A DNA stretch of 64,000 bases. It comes from Streptomyces sp. NRRL F-525 (GTDB lineage: Bacteria; Actinomycetota; Actinomycetes; Streptomycetales; Streptomycetaceae). A program made the translations under genes and the position numbers. The stretch is from positions 1 to 64,000 of the forward strand of contig NZ_JNXE01000017.1 of the NCBI RefSeq assembly GCF_000716605.1, given 5' to 3'. Positions 28,269 to 36,699 of this stretch are shown here, one piece after another; the stretch's first letter is position 1, and every line of letters begins with the position of its first letter. The notes beneath the pieces are model-generated. The model was not told where the DNA came from. It ran no database searches and saw only the letters and a list, made by a program, of their open reading frames with translations.

Positions 28269-30146
28269 ATGAGCCCTGGTCATGCCCACTCGTCGAAGCG
28301 GACGAGGATCGTCATCCTGGTGGCCGTCGTCGCCGCGGCCCTCGTCACCGGCCTCGCGCTGCTGCCGGACACGTTCTCGGCGGACGCCGACGCGCGCGTC
28401 ACAAGGGTGACCGCCGCCGGTGACGTCGGGAAGGACCTGCCGGTCACCAAACCGAAGATCTCCTGCGCCGACCTGCTGCAGAAGGACTTCGGTGCCCTCG
28501 ACGACGCGGCGACCTCCGTCGCCTCCGCGAGCGTGGTGGCCAAGAGCGGCTCGAACGCGTACGAGTACTGCGACGTCAAGGGCACGGTCGCCCCGCAGAT
28601 CCAGTTCGAACTGCGGCTGCCGACGAAGACGTACCGGCAGCGCTACCTCCAGGAGGGCTGCGGCGGCTACTGCGGCATGGTCGGCGTCAGCGCCCAGCCC
28701 GCCGCCTCCACCGGCTGCGCCCCCGTCACCGACGGCTCCTTCGCCCTCGGCCAGGACAACCAGGGTCACGTCTCCACCTCGGGCATGGGCGGCGGCTCCG
28801 CCGAGGTCTGGGCGACGAACCCCCAGCTCAAGGTCGATTTCGGCTACCGCTCCGAGCACGCCTTCGCCACCGCCGCCAAGGCGATCACCAAGGCGTTCTA
28901 CGGCGCCGAGCCGACGTACTCCTACTACGACGGCTGCTCGGACGGCGGGCGCGAGACGCTGATGGAGGTGCAGCGCTACCCCGGCGACTTCAGTGCCGCC
29001 CTGGTCGGCGCCCCGGCCTTCAACCAGACCGCGCTCAACGCGATGCAGGAGGCCTACCTCTCGACGATCGACTTCCGCGCGGACGGCTCGACGATCCTGC
29101 CCGCCTCGAAGCTCGCCATGCTGCACAAGGCCGTCCTCGCGAAGTGCGCCGACCCCAAGCTGAACAACGACCTCATCCAGGACCCGGCGACCTGCGCCTT
29201 CGACCCGGCGAGCCTCAAGTGCGCGGACAACAAGGACAGTTCGAGCTGTCTGACCTCCGACCAGGCCGACGTCGTACGGAAGGCGTACGCGGGTGTGACC
29301 GCCCCGGACGGCACCCACCTCTACACCGGCGGGCAGCCCTACGGCTCCGAGACCGCCTGGGAGGGGCTGTTCATTCCGAAGGCGGGGCAGGGGCAGAGTT
29401 CGGTGCAGCTGTACGGGATCGGGCTCGGGTTCCTGCGCTGGGTCGGGAAGTGGGAGGCCGATCCCACGCTGAAGCTCGACGGGTCGCTGTTCACCGTGGA
29501 CACCTTCAAGGCCTACCAGCGCGAGGTCTCCGGGATCTACGACGCCACCGATCCCGACCTCACCAAGTTCCATGAGGCGGGCGGCAAGTTGATCCAGTGG
29601 CACGGGCTGACCGACCCGAACATCCCGCCCACCGGCACCCGCGCCTACCGCCAGGCCGTGATCGACACCATGGGGCAGGACAAGGCCGACGACTTCTACC
29701 GGCTGTACCTCTTCCCCGGCGTCAACCACTGCGGCGGCGGTGACGGGCCCGACAGCTTCGACCTGCTGAGCCAGCTGATCTCCTGGCGGGAGACCGGCAA
29801 GGCCCCCGGCGCCGTCATCGCGTCCAAGACCAGCGGAGGCAACCAGCCCGGGGGACCGGCGGGCGGTCAGCTCGGCGGCGGCGACACCAAGGACACCAAG
29901 GCTTCGGCGAGTGCCGACAGCAGCGCGCCCACCGTCGAGTACACGCGGCCCGTCTACCCGTACCCGCAACTCGTCGCCTACGACGGTTCGGGCGACAAGA
30001 AGGACGCGGCCAACTACCGCGCCTACACGCCCGACAAGCTTCCCGACGACCACTTCAAGTGGGCGGGCTCCTTCACCTCCGGCTACCAGGAGTGGTGCGA
30101 GACGAAGGACGGCAAGTCGATGAGCTGCGGGCGTCACAAGCCGTAG
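28269..30146 (+). CDS. Secreted tannase/feruloyl esterase family protein
   Basis: 625 residues, ATG 28269. An N-terminal signal or anchor (RTRIVILVAVVAAALVTGLALL) predicts export. The catalytic triad can be placed: Ser224 in YDGCSDGGRE, Asp449 in GLTDPNIPP and His487 in GVNHCGG. Cys223 and Cys488 flank Ser and His, the disulfide pair diagnostic of the tannase/FaeB family. Many more Cys lie in the lid region. A low-complexity insert near residues 525-560 (TSGGNQPGGPAGG...SADSSAP) is unusual. Family members cleave gallate or ferulate-type esters, so it may feed the gallate-type operon that follows. A strong hairpin ends the gene. Confidence 0.85.
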   Translation: MSPGHAHSSKRTRIVILVAVVAAALVTGLALLPDTFSADADARVTRVTAAGDVGKDLPVTKPKISCADLLQKDFGALDDAATSVASASVVAKSGSNAYEYCDVKGTVAPQIQFELRLPTKTYRQRYLQEGCGGYCGMVGVSAQPAASTGCAPVTDGSFALGQDNQGHVSTSGMGGGSAEVWATNPQLKVDFGYRSEHAFATAAKAITKAFYGAEPTYSYYDGCSDGGRETLMEVQRYPGDFSAALVGAPAFNQTALNAMQEAYLSTIDFRADGSTILPASKLAMLHKAVLAKCADPKLNNDLIQDPATCAFDPASLKCADNKDSSSCLTSDQADVVRKAYAGVTAPDGTHLYTGGQPYGSETAWEGLFIPKAGQGQSSVQLYGIGLGFLRWVGKWEADPTLKLDGSLFTVDTFKAYQREVSGIYDATDPDLTKFHEAGGKLIQWHGLTDPNIPPTGTRAYRQAVIDTMGQDKADDFYRLYLFPGVNHCGGGDGPDSFDLLSQLISWRETGKAPGAVIASKTSGGNQPGGPAGGQLGGGDTKDTKASASADSSAPTVEYTRPVYPYPQLVAYDGSGDKKDAANYRAYTPDKLPDDHFKWAGSFTSGYQEWCETKDGKSMSCGRHKP

Positions 30147-30177
30147 ACAGCATGAGAAGATCGTAGAAATCCGCTGT

Positions 30178-30216
30178 CCACTGCCCGTCCATGGCCGGTC
30201 CATGGGCGGGCAGTGG
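30178..30216 (+). terminator. Long hairpin after the tannase-like gene
   Basis: A 17-base stem (30178-30194 with 30200-30216, one G.U pair, arms beginning CCACTGCCCG) closes a 5-base loop, 32 bases after the tannase-like stop. There is no T-tract. It is strong enough to end transcription and would insulate the GntR promoter at 30272-30301. Confidence 0.75.
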
Positions 30217-30267
30217 CGTGTCTGCGGTAAGTATGGGCGGAGGCATGCGTGCAATACGGCGGACAAA

Positions 30268-30301
30268 ATTGTTGACAATCGTGTTTGGCTAGATTTAGGT
30301 T
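30268..30301 (+). promoter_or_regulatory. GntR-gene promoter with FCD-type operator
   Basis: ATTGTTGACAAT (30268-30279) is a perfect ATTGT/ACAAT palindrome of the TTGT-N-ACAA kind bound by FCD-subfamily GntR regulators. It overlaps a consensus -35 box TTGACA (30272-30277); a TAGGTT -10 lies 18 bases further (30296-30301). The arrangement predicts autorepression of the gntR-gal operon. A one-mismatch copy occurs before the transporter gene at 34615-34626. Confidence 0.75.
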
Positions 30302-30330
30302 CGACAGGCACTCACTCAGGGAGGGCAACG

Positions 30331-30981
30331 ATGCCGAAAGAAGCCCGTCCGAGCACCGGGGAGCAGGCCAAGCAGCATGCGCTTACGCAGCTGCGGCAGG
30401 CGATCCTGCAGGGCGACATGGCACCGGCACAGCGGTTGGTGGAGAACGAACTCGCCGAGCAGTTCGATGTGACGCGGGCCAGCATCCGGGCGGCGCTGAT
30501 CGATCTGGCGGCCGAGGGACTGGTCGAGCGGATCCGCAACCGGGGTTCCCGGGTGCGGGTGGTGACCGTGGAGGAAGCGGTCGCCATCACGGAGTGCCGC
30601 ATGGTCCTGGAGGGACTGTGCGCGGCCAAGGCGGCCGTCGCGGCCAGCGACGAGCAGCTGACCGAACTGGCGGACCTGGGCCGGGCCATGACCAAGGCCG
30701 TGGCCGACGGCGAGCCGGTCACCTACTCCGAGCTCAACAGCGAACTCCACCACAAGGTGAGGGAGTTCTCCGGCCAGCAGACGGCCGTGACCCTGCTGGA
30801 GCGGCTCAATGCCCAACTGGTGCGTCACCGCTTCCAGTTGGCGCTGCGGCCGGGGCGTCCGCAGCAGTCCCTGAGTGAGCATCTGGCGATGATCGAGGCG
30901 ATCACGGCCAGGGATCCGCAGGCGGCCGAGGCGGCCGTCCGCGCCCATCTCACCAGTGTGATCGAAGCGTTGCGCGACTGA
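30331..30981 (+). CDS. GntR family regulator, FCD subfamily
   Basis: 216 residues, ATG 30331 with GGGAGGG upstream. N-terminal winged helix: ALTQLRQAILQGDMAPAQRLVENELAEQFDVTRASIRAALIDLAAEGLVERIRNRGSRVR. The C-terminal FCD ligand domain includes metal-binding His candidates in ELHHKVREFSG and LSEHLAMIEAI and the family end VRAHLTSVIEAL. FCD regulators usually bind organic acids. It opens the galB-galC-galD-dioxygenase operon (61-base gap) and is likely its ligand-relieved repressor, through ATTGTTGACAAT-type sites. Confidence 0.92.
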   Translation: MPKEARPSTGEQAKQHALTQLRQAILQGDMAPAQRLVENELAEQFDVTRASIRAALIDLAAEGLVERIRNRGSRVRVVTVEEAVAITECRMVLEGLCAAKAAVAASDEQLTELADLGRAMTKAVADGEPVTYSELNSELHHKVREFSGQQTAVTLLERLNAQLVRHRFQLALRPGRPQQSLSEHLAMIEAITARDPQAAEAAVRAHLTSVIEALRD

Positions 30982-31042
30982 CGCGCGGCGCCTCGGCGCA
31001 CCTGGGGCGGGCGCACACCTGTCCATCAAGGAGATTCGAGTC

Positions 31043-31792
31043 ATGACGCACGGCAACGCGCCCGCCACCCCACGATCGACACTCGTCGTCACGGCGCACG
31101 CCGGGGACTTCGTCTGGCGGGCGGGCGGAGCCATCGCCCTGGCCGCCGCCCGCGGCGAGAAGGTCACCATCGCCTGTCTGACCTTCGGCGAGCGCGGCGA
31201 GTCCGCGAAGGCCTGGCGCGAGGGCAAGAAGCTGGACGAGATCAAGGCGATACGCCGGGACGAGGCCGAGCGCGCCGCGGCCACCCTCGGCGCCGAGGTC
31301 CGCTTCTTCGACGCGGGCGACTACCCCCTGGTCGCCACCGCCGAGTTGACCGACAAGCTCGTCGAGGTCTACCGCGCCACGCAGCCCGACGTCGTGCTCA
31401 CCCACCCCACCGAGGACCCGTACAACGGCGACCACCCGGCCGCCAACCGGATGGCGCTGGAGGCCCGCGTCCTCGCGCAGGCCATCGGCTACCCCGGCGA
31501 GGGCGAGATCATCGGCGCCCCGCCGGTCTTCTACTTCGAGCCGCACCAGCCCGAGATGAGCGGCTTCAAGCCCGAGGTCCTCCTAGACATCACCGAGGTC
31601 TGGGACACCAAGCGCAAGGCGATGGAGTGCCTCGGCGCCCAGCAGCACCTGTGGGACTACTACACCGACCTGGCCGTCCGCCGGGGCGTCCAGCTCAAGC
31701 GCAACGCCGGCCCGAACCTGGGCCTGGCCCACAAGACGATGGCCGAGGCGTACATGCGCCCGTACCCGCAGATCGCGAAGGAGCTGGCATAA
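31043..31792 (+). CDS. galB: 4-oxalomesaconate hydratase (GalB-like, PIG-L family)
   Basis: 249 residues. The segment VVTAHAGDFVWRAGGAIALA matches the GalB version of the PIG-L/LmbE metal motif (AHxxDFVWR rather than AHPDD). CLTFGERGESAKAWREGKKL, RFFDAGDYPLV and LTHPTEDPYNGDHPAANRMA follow as in Pseudomonas GalB. GalB hydrates the keto or enol form of 4-oxalomesaconate to 4-carboxy-4-hydroxy-2-oxoadipate in gallate and protocatechuate 4,5-cleavage pathways. It sits directly before the aldolase and tautomerase genes of the same pathway, which supports the assignment. The stop lies 2 bases before the aldolase ATG. Confidence 0.88.
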   Translation: MTHGNAPATPRSTLVVTAHAGDFVWRAGGAIALAAARGEKVTIACLTFGERGESAKAWREGKKLDEIKAIRRDEAERAAATLGAEVRFFDAGDYPLVATAELTDKLVEVYRATQPDVVLTHPTEDPYNGDHPAANRMALEARVLAQAIGYPGEGEIIGAPPVFYFEPHQPEMSGFKPEVLLDITEVWDTKRKAMECLGAQQHLWDYYTDLAVRRGVQLKRNAGPNLGLAHKTMAEAYMRPYPQIAKELA

Positions 31793-31794
31793 CG

Positions 31795-32499
31795 ATGGGC
31801 GGCGTCATCGTCACCAACCCCCCGAAGGCCGACGCGAAGGACGTCGAGGCGCTGGCCGCCTTCGGTGTCGCCACCGTCAGCGAGGCCATGGGCCGCACGG
31901 GTCTGCTCGGGTCGTCAATCCGCCCTGTCCAGCAGGGAGTTCGGGTCGCGGGCACCGCGGTCACCGTGCTCAGCTGGCCCGGCGACAACCTCATGATCCA
32001 CGCGGCCGTGGAGCAGTGCGGCGAGGGCGACATCCTCGTCGTCACCACCACCTCCCCGTCGACGGACGGCCTGTTCGGCGAGCTCTTCGCCACCGCGCTG
32101 CAGAAGCGCGGGGTGCGCGGAGTCGTCCTCAACACCGGCATCCGCGACACCCAGGAGCTGCGCGACATGGGCTTCGCCGCCTGGTCCCGCGCCGTCTCCT
32201 CGCAGGGCACCGTCAAGGCCACCGGCGGCTCGGTCAACGTGCCGATCGCCATCGACGGCCAGGTCGTCCGCCCCGGTGACGTGATCGTCGCCGACGACGA
32301 CGGCGTCGTGGTCGTACCCCGCGAGAAGGCCCGTGAGACCGCCGAGAAGTCCGAGGCGCGCGAGGCCAAGGAGGCCGCCACCCGCGCCGCCTTCCTGGAG
32401 GGCCAACTCGGCCTGGACCGCTACGGGTTGCGGGACACTCTCAAGCAACTCGGCGTCGAGTACCGGTCGTACGAGGAGTACACCGGAGCCGGGTCGTGA
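31795..32499 (+). CDS. galC: 4-carboxy-4-hydroxy-2-oxoadipate aldolase (GalC/LigK-like, RraA fold)
   Basis: 234 residues. RraA-fold class II aldolase with the family signatures FGVATVSEAMGR, WPGDNLMIHAAVEQCGEGDILVV, GELFATALQKRGVRGVVLNTGIRD (the conserved Arg-Asp pair near residues 122-123) and RPGDVIVADDDGVVVVP. It splits 4-carboxy-4-hydroxy-2-oxoadipate into pyruvate and oxaloacetate and needs Mg or Mn. The adjacent GalB and GalD homologues make a simple RNase E regulator role (RraA) very unlikely. It overlaps galD by 4 bases (GTGA). Confidence 0.88.
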   Translation: MGGVIVTNPPKADAKDVEALAAFGVATVSEAMGRTGLLGSSIRPVQQGVRVAGTAVTVLSWPGDNLMIHAAVEQCGEGDILVVTTTSPSTDGLFGELFATALQKRGVRGVVLNTGIRDTQELRDMGFAAWSRAVSSQGTVKATGGSVNVPIAIDGQVVRPGDVIVADDDGVVVVPREKARETAEKSEAREAKEAATRAAFLEGQLGLDRYGLRDTLKQLGVEYRSYEEYTGAGS

Positions 32500-33623
32500 C
32501 CGGGCCCGCGGAGGTGCGCTGCATGCTGATGCGCGGCGGCACCTCCAAGGGCGCCTACTTCCTGGCCGAGGACCTCCCCGCCGACCCCGCCGAACGCGAC
32601 GACCTGCTGCTGCGCGTCATGGGCAGTCCCGACCCGCGCCAGATCGACGGCCTGGGCGGCGCCCACCCGCTCACCAGCAAGGTCGGCGTGGTCTCGGCCT
32701 CGGTCGACCCTGAGGCCGATGTCGACTACCTCTTCCTGCAAGTGGCCGTCGACCGCCCCGAGGTGACGGATCGTCAGAACTGCGGCAACATCCTCGCCGG
32801 AATAGGCCCGTTCGCCGTGGAGCGAGGGCTCGTGGCCCCCGGTGACGGCGAGACCTCCGTCCGCATCCGGATGCTCAACACCGGGGAACTGGCGATCGCG
32901 AGCTTCCCGACTCCGGGCGGGCGGGTGGACTACACGGGCACCGCCGAGATATCCGGCGTGCCCGGTACCTCCGCACCGGTGGTGATCGAGTTCCCGCAGG
33001 GCGGAAGCCCGTTGCTGCCGACCGGCCGCGTGCGTGACGTGGTCGCCGGCGCCGAGGTGACGTGCGTCGACAACGGCATGCCGGTCGTCCTGATCCCCGC
33101 CGCCGCACTGGACGTCACGGGGTACGAGACGCCCGCCGACCTGGAGGAGAACGTCACTCTCGCCGACCGCCTGCGGGAGATCCGCCTGGCGGCCGGAAAG
33201 CTGATGGGCCTCGGTGACGTCGAGCACACCACGATCCCCAAGCTCAGCCTGCTGGCACCGCCCAGGGACGGCGGTGCGGTGATGACCCGCACCTTCATCC
33301 CGGTGCGCTGCCACACCTCGATCGGCGTCCTGGGCGCCGCGAGCGTGGCGGCGGGGCTCCTCGTCCCCGGCGGGGTGGGGGAGGGCATCGCGGAGGTACC
33401 CGCACAAAGTGACCGAATTCGCATCGAGCATCCCAGCGGATTCCTAGACATCGAAACTAGCGTGGTCGCCGGATCCGAGGGCTCCGCTCCCGTGGTCCGC
33501 AGAACGGCGGTCGTCCGCACCGCACGCAAGATCTTCGACGGCACGGTCTTCCCCCGGCCCGCCGCCTCAACTCCCGTACCCGCACGCCCCCTTGGAGGCA
33601 ACGATGGCTCCGCCGCTCGGTGA
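32496..33623 (+). CDS. galD: 4-oxalomesaconate tautomerase (GalD-like, PrpF family)
   Basis: 375 residues, start GTG 32496. PrpF/GalD signatures: RCMLMRGGTSKGAYFLAEDLP, QIDGLGGAHPLTSKV, DRQNCGNILAGIGPFAVE with the conserved Cys, and CVDNGMPVVLIPA. Family members tautomerise or isomerise double bases of tricarboxylic dienes; next to GalB and GalC the expected reaction is conversion of the keto/enol forms of 4-oxalomesaconate. The Pro/Ala-rich last 30 residues overlap the start region of the dioxygenase gene by 20 bases. Confidence 0.86.
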   Translation: MTGPAEVRCMLMRGGTSKGAYFLAEDLPADPAERDDLLLRVMGSPDPRQIDGLGGAHPLTSKVGVVSASVDPEADVDYLFLQVAVDRPEVTDRQNCGNILAGIGPFAVERGLVAPGDGETSVRIRMLNTGELAIASFPTPGGRVDYTGTAEISGVPGTSAPVVIEFPQGGSPLLPTGRVRDVVAGAEVTCVDNGMPVVLIPAAALDVTGYETPADLEENVTLADRLREIRLAAGKLMGLGDVEHTTIPKLSLLAPPRDGGAVMTRTFIPVRCHTSIGVLGAASVAAGLLVPGGVGEGIAEVPAQSDRIRIEHPSGFLDIETSVVAGSEGSAPVVRRTAVVRTARKIFDGTVFPRPAASTPVPARPLGGNDGSAAR

Positions 33624-34554
33624 CATCGCCCATATCGGCCACGCCCAGCTCTTCACCCCGGACCTGGACGCCAGTGTCGCCTTCTTCACCGACTACCTGG
33701 GCCTCACCGTCAACGGCCAGGACGGCGACACCGTCTACCTGCGGACCTACGACGACTACGAGCACCACAGCCTGGTCCTCACCGCCCGCGACCAGCCGGG
33801 TCTCGGCCGCCTCGCCCTGCGCACCTCCAGCGAGGAGGCCCTCCAGCGCCGTATCAAGGCGATCGAGGAGGCGGGCGGCACCGGCAGGTGGGTCGAGGAC
33901 GAGCCAGGCCTCGGCAAGCTCTACGTCACCGCCGACCCGGACGGCCACGAGCACGCCCTGTACTGGGAGAGCGAGTACTACCAGGCGCCCGACGAGCTGA
34001 AGCCCGCGCTGAAGAACCAGCCGCAGGCCAAGCCCAACCGGGGCGTCGGAGTTCGGCGCCTGGACCACATCAACTTCCTTGCCGCAGACGTACTTTCCAG
34101 TGCCGAGTTCCAGCAACAGGTGCTGGGCGCAAGGCCGACGGAGCAGATCCGGCTGAACAGCGGGCGGATCGCGGCGCGTTGGCTGACGTACACGAACAAG
34201 TCGTACGACGTCGTCTACACCGAGGACTGGACCGGTTCGACCGGGCGGCTGCACCACATCGCCTTCGCGACCGACACCCGCGAGGACATCCTGCGCGCGG
34301 CCGATCTCGCCATCGACACCGGCGTGTTCATCGAGACGGGGCCGCACAAGCACGCCATCCAGCAGACGTTCTTCCTCTACGTCTACGAGCCCGGCGGCAA
34401 CCGTATCGAGCTGTGCAACCCGCTCACCCGACTCGTCCTGGCGCCCGACTGGCCGCTGATCACCTGGACCGAGGAGGAGCGGAAGAAGGGGCAGGCCTGG
34501 GGCCTGAAGACCATCGAGTCCTTCCATACGCACGGGACTCCGCCGGTCCGCTGA
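33604..34554 (+). CDS. Type I extradiol (catechol 2,3-) dioxygenase
   Basis: 316 residues, ATG 33604 with TTGGAGG inside the end of galD. Two VOC domains are seen, and the metal site lies in the C-terminal one: His155 (LDHINFLAAD), His217 or 218 (LHHIAF) and Glu269 (NRIELCN), the 2-His-1-Glu set of type I extradiol dioxygenases, here for Fe or Mn. The C-terminal fingerprint YEPGGNRIELCNP is classical. It should open the ring of a catecholic acid and feed GalD, GalB and GalC. Known gallate and protocatechuate 4,5-dioxygenases are of the unrelated LigAB/type II class, so this would be a replacement. Confidence 0.9.
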   Translation: MAPPLGDIAHIGHAQLFTPDLDASVAFFTDYLGLTVNGQDGDTVYLRTYDDYEHHSLVLTARDQPGLGRLALRTSSEEALQRRIKAIEEAGGTGRWVEDEPGLGKLYVTADPDGHEHALYWESEYYQAPDELKPALKNQPQAKPNRGVGVRRLDHINFLAADVLSSAEFQQQVLGARPTEQIRLNSGRIAARWLTYTNKSYDVVYTEDWTGSTGRLHHIAFATDTREDILRAADLAIDTGVFIETGPHKHAIQQTFFLYVYEPGGNRIELCNPLTRLVLAPDWPLITWTEEERKKGQAWGLKTIESFHTHGTPPVR

Positions 34555-34585
34555 GGGGCGCGCGAAAGCCACTGAGCGGGACGCG

Positions 34586-34653
34586 GGAGCCACCCCCCAG
34601 CGATTGTCGATGAGATTGTTGACAAAAACGTTGACTATCGAGGGGGTGGCTCC
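34586..34653. promoter_or_regulatory. 12-bp inverted repeat enclosing a GntR-type operator, before the transporter gene
   Basis: GGAGCCACCCCC (34586-34597) and GGGGGTGGCTCC (34642-34653) are perfect 12-base arms. The AT-rich 44-base interior holds ATTGTTGACAAA (34615-34626, one mismatch from the 30268 palindrome) and a second GTTGAC 12 bases on. TTGACT (34631-34636) with TAGCGT (34655-34660) at 18-base spacing may form the promoter. In read-through RNA the arms would make a stem ending the gal operon; in DNA they frame the operator. Confidence 0.7.
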
Positions 34654-34691
34654 TTAGCGTCTAGCGCACCAAGCACGAGAGGTAACCAACG

Positions 34692-36035
34692 ATGTCTTCC
34701 TCCCCCTCCTCATCACTGTCGCCCGCCGTGTCCGCGCGCGCCAGCAGACTGGCCCTCCTGGTCATCGGTCTGTGCTGGCTGGCGGTGCTCTTCGACGGCC
34801 TGGACATGTTCATCTACGGCTCGGTGCTGCCGCACCTGCTGGAGACGAAGACCTTCGGTCTCACCGCCGACCAGGCCGGTGACCTCGGCAGCTACGCCAC
34901 CTTCGGCATGCTGGTGGGCGCTCTGACCGCGGGTACGGTCGCGGACCGGATCGGCCGCAAGCAGCTGATGATCGGCTGCGTGACGCTGTTCTCGCTCGCC
35001 TCCGGGATCTGCGCGGTCTCGGGCAGCGTCGAGGTCTTCGGCCTCGGCCGCACCCTCGCCGGAGTCGGCCTCGGCGGTCTGCTGCCCACCGCGATCAGCA
35101 TGGTCTCCGACTACGCCCCGCGCGGCCGGACCGCCCTCACCATCGGCATGCTGATGACCGCCCACCACGCCGGCGGCATCCTCTCCGCCTACGTGGCCAA
35201 GTGGCTGGTGGAACCGGTCGGTTGGCGCGCCGCCTTCTGGGTCTGCGTGCTCCCGCTGCTCTTCGTCCCGGTGCTGCTGAAGTTCCTGCCCGAGTCGCTG
35301 AGCTTCCTGGTCGCCAAGGGCCGCACCGACGAGGCCCACGCCCTCGCCGAACGCTTCGAGGTCCAACTGCCCGCCGCGGCAGGCAAGAAGACGGCGGCCG
35401 ACCGCTGGGACGCCCTGCTCGCCCTCTTCCGCGGCGGCGAATGGCTCCAGACCCTGCTGTACTGGCTCGCCTCCTTCGGCGGCCTGCTCCTCGTCTACGG
35501 CGTTGCCACCTGGCTGCCCACCCTGATGCGCGCCGAGGGCTACGAACTGGCCAACGCCCTCACGTTCGTGGTCGTGTTCAACCTCGGCGGCATCGTGGGC
35601 ATGCTCGTCGCCGGCCGCGCTGCCGACCGCTTCGGCGCTCCGCGCATCTCGGCGATCTGGTTCGCGCTCACCGCCGTGGGTGTCTTCCTGCTCGGTGTCC
35701 ACATGAACCAGGCGGTGACGATGCTGGTCGTCTTCCTGACCGGCGTCTTCCTCAACAGCGCCCAGACGATGATCTACGCGACCGTCTCGATCCGCTCGAC
35801 CCCGGACAACCGTGCCACCGCGGTCGGTTGGACCTCCGGCATGGGCCGCTTCGGCGCCGTCTTCGGCCCCTGGCTCGGCGGCCAGCTGCTCGCCTCGGGC
35901 AACGGCGACTGGGGCTTCACGTCCTTCGCCATCGCCGGTCTGTCGTCGATGGTGTTCATCGGCATCGCCGCGCTGCGTAGCTCGAAGCAGGGCGAACGGG
36001 CCGGTGTGGAGCAGGAGTTGGTCGCCAGTCACTGA
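34692..36035 (+). CDS. MFS aromatic acid:H+ symporter (AAHS family)
   Basis: 447 residues with 12 predicted transmembrane segments. The first helix carries the AAHS signature DGLDMFIYGSVLPHLLE (Asp pair of the DGxD motif). The loop 2-3 motif GTVADRIGRKQLM and loop 8-9 motif AGRAADRFGAPRI are typical MFS elements. PcaK/GalT-type proteins import benzoate- or gallate-like acids, which fits the adjacent ring-cleavage operon. It has its own promoter region with a GntR-type site. Two hairpins follow. Confidence 0.9.
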   Translation: MSSSPSSSLSPAVSARASRLALLVIGLCWLAVLFDGLDMFIYGSVLPHLLETKTFGLTADQAGDLGSYATFGMLVGALTAGTVADRIGRKQLMIGCVTLFSLASGICAVSGSVEVFGLGRTLAGVGLGGLLPTAISMVSDYAPRGRTALTIGMLMTAHHAGGILSAYVAKWLVEPVGWRAAFWVCVLPLLFVPVLLKFLPESLSFLVAKGRTDEAHALAERFEVQLPAAAGKKTAADRWDALLALFRGGEWLQTLLYWLASFGGLLLVYGVATWLPTLMRAEGYELANALTFVVVFNLGGIVGMLVAGRAADRFGAPRISAIWFALTAVGVFLLGVHMNQAVTMLVVFLTGVFLNSAQTMIYATVSIRSTPDNRATAVGWTSGMGRFGAVFGPWLGGQLLASGNGDWGFTSFAIAGLSSMVFIGIAALRSSKQGERAGVEQELVASH

Positions 36036-36074
36036 CGCGGGACACCTGTCCCGGGTGCGCGGGGACGAGGACCG

Positions 36075-36111
36075 GACGCCGGCCACCGCAGGGGATGCGG
36101 GGGCCGGCGTC
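36075..36111 (+). terminator. Hairpin terminator after the symporter gene
   Basis: GACGCCGGCC (36075-36084) pairs with GGCCGGCGTC (36102-36111); the loop itself has a small CCGC/GCGG stem. It lies 40 bases after the symporter stop in the convergent gap with the cupin gene. Confidence 0.8.
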
Positions 36112-36168
36112 GGTCTGTCCGGCTATGTCGCGCTGCTCTGTCGTGTTGATCCGTCCGGACACGAAGAA

Positions 36169-36197
36169 GCGCCTGCCGCCCAAGTGGGCGCAGGCGC
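36169..36197 (-). terminator. Hairpin terminator after the cupin gene
   Basis: GCGCCTGC (36169-36176) pairs with GCAGGCGC (36190-36197), extended by GCCC/GGGC around an AAGT loop with one bulged base. It is 24 bases beyond the cupin stop and probably serves that minus-strand gene. Confidence 0.8.
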
Positions 36198-36220
36198 GGG
36201 CCGGTTGACGAGGCTGTGCC

Positions 36221-36631
36221 TCAGTCCTTGCCCATCTGGTCCTCCGCCGACAGGTGTTCCACCGTCTTCCCCGTCTCGGTGAACGTCCGCGTGACGTACC
36301 CCGACGAGTACACCCACAGGATGCGCAGCGGGGTGTCGCCGATGTTCCGGAACAGGTGGGGGATCGGCGAGGGCACGTACGTCGTGTCGTACTGCTCCAG
36401 CTTCGTCACCTCGCCGTCGACCACCACCTCCGCGCGGCCCTCCAGGATGGTCACGTGCTCGTCGCAGTTGTGCGAGTGCAACGGCGCCCCGGAGCCGACC
36501 GGATACACGCTCATCCCACTGGTGATCCGGTTCTCCCCGCCCGCCGACGGCGTCGTGACGAGAGGTGTCGTGACGACGGCACCGCCCCGGTCCAGCACGG
36601 GCACGGACGCGACCTTGATGATCGTGGTCAT
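36221..36631 (-). CDS. Cupin-domain protein
   Basis: 136 residues, single cupin barrel. Metal-binding motif 1 is seen as [25 protein letters not shown] (His, His and Glu/His ligands); motif 2 is [20 protein letters not shown]. Such small cupins act as isomerases, dioxygenases or sugar and aromatic-acid binding proteins; many sit in aromatic catabolic clusters. It is divergent from the CMD-family gene at 36836, with inverted repeats between, so it likely belongs to the same regulon. Exact reaction unknown. Confidence 0.82.
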   Translation of the reverse strand: MTTIIKVASVPVLDRGGAVVTTPLVTTPSAGGENRITSGMSVYPVGSGAPLHSHNCDEHVTILEGRAEVVVDGEVTKLEQYDTTYVPSPIPHLFRNIGDTPLRILWVYSSGYVTRTFTETGKTVEHLSAEDQMGKD

Positions 36632-36699
36632 CCGGATTTCCTTTCCGCTTACATGCTTCTGCGTCGAACGACGTTAGGCCTCGCGCGCGTGAATGGGTG

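Noticed and set aside
31795..32499. RraA, regulator of ribonuclease activity
   Set aside because: The fold is shared, but the GalB and GalD neighbours and the conserved Arg-Asp aldolase motif favour the pyruvate aldolase.
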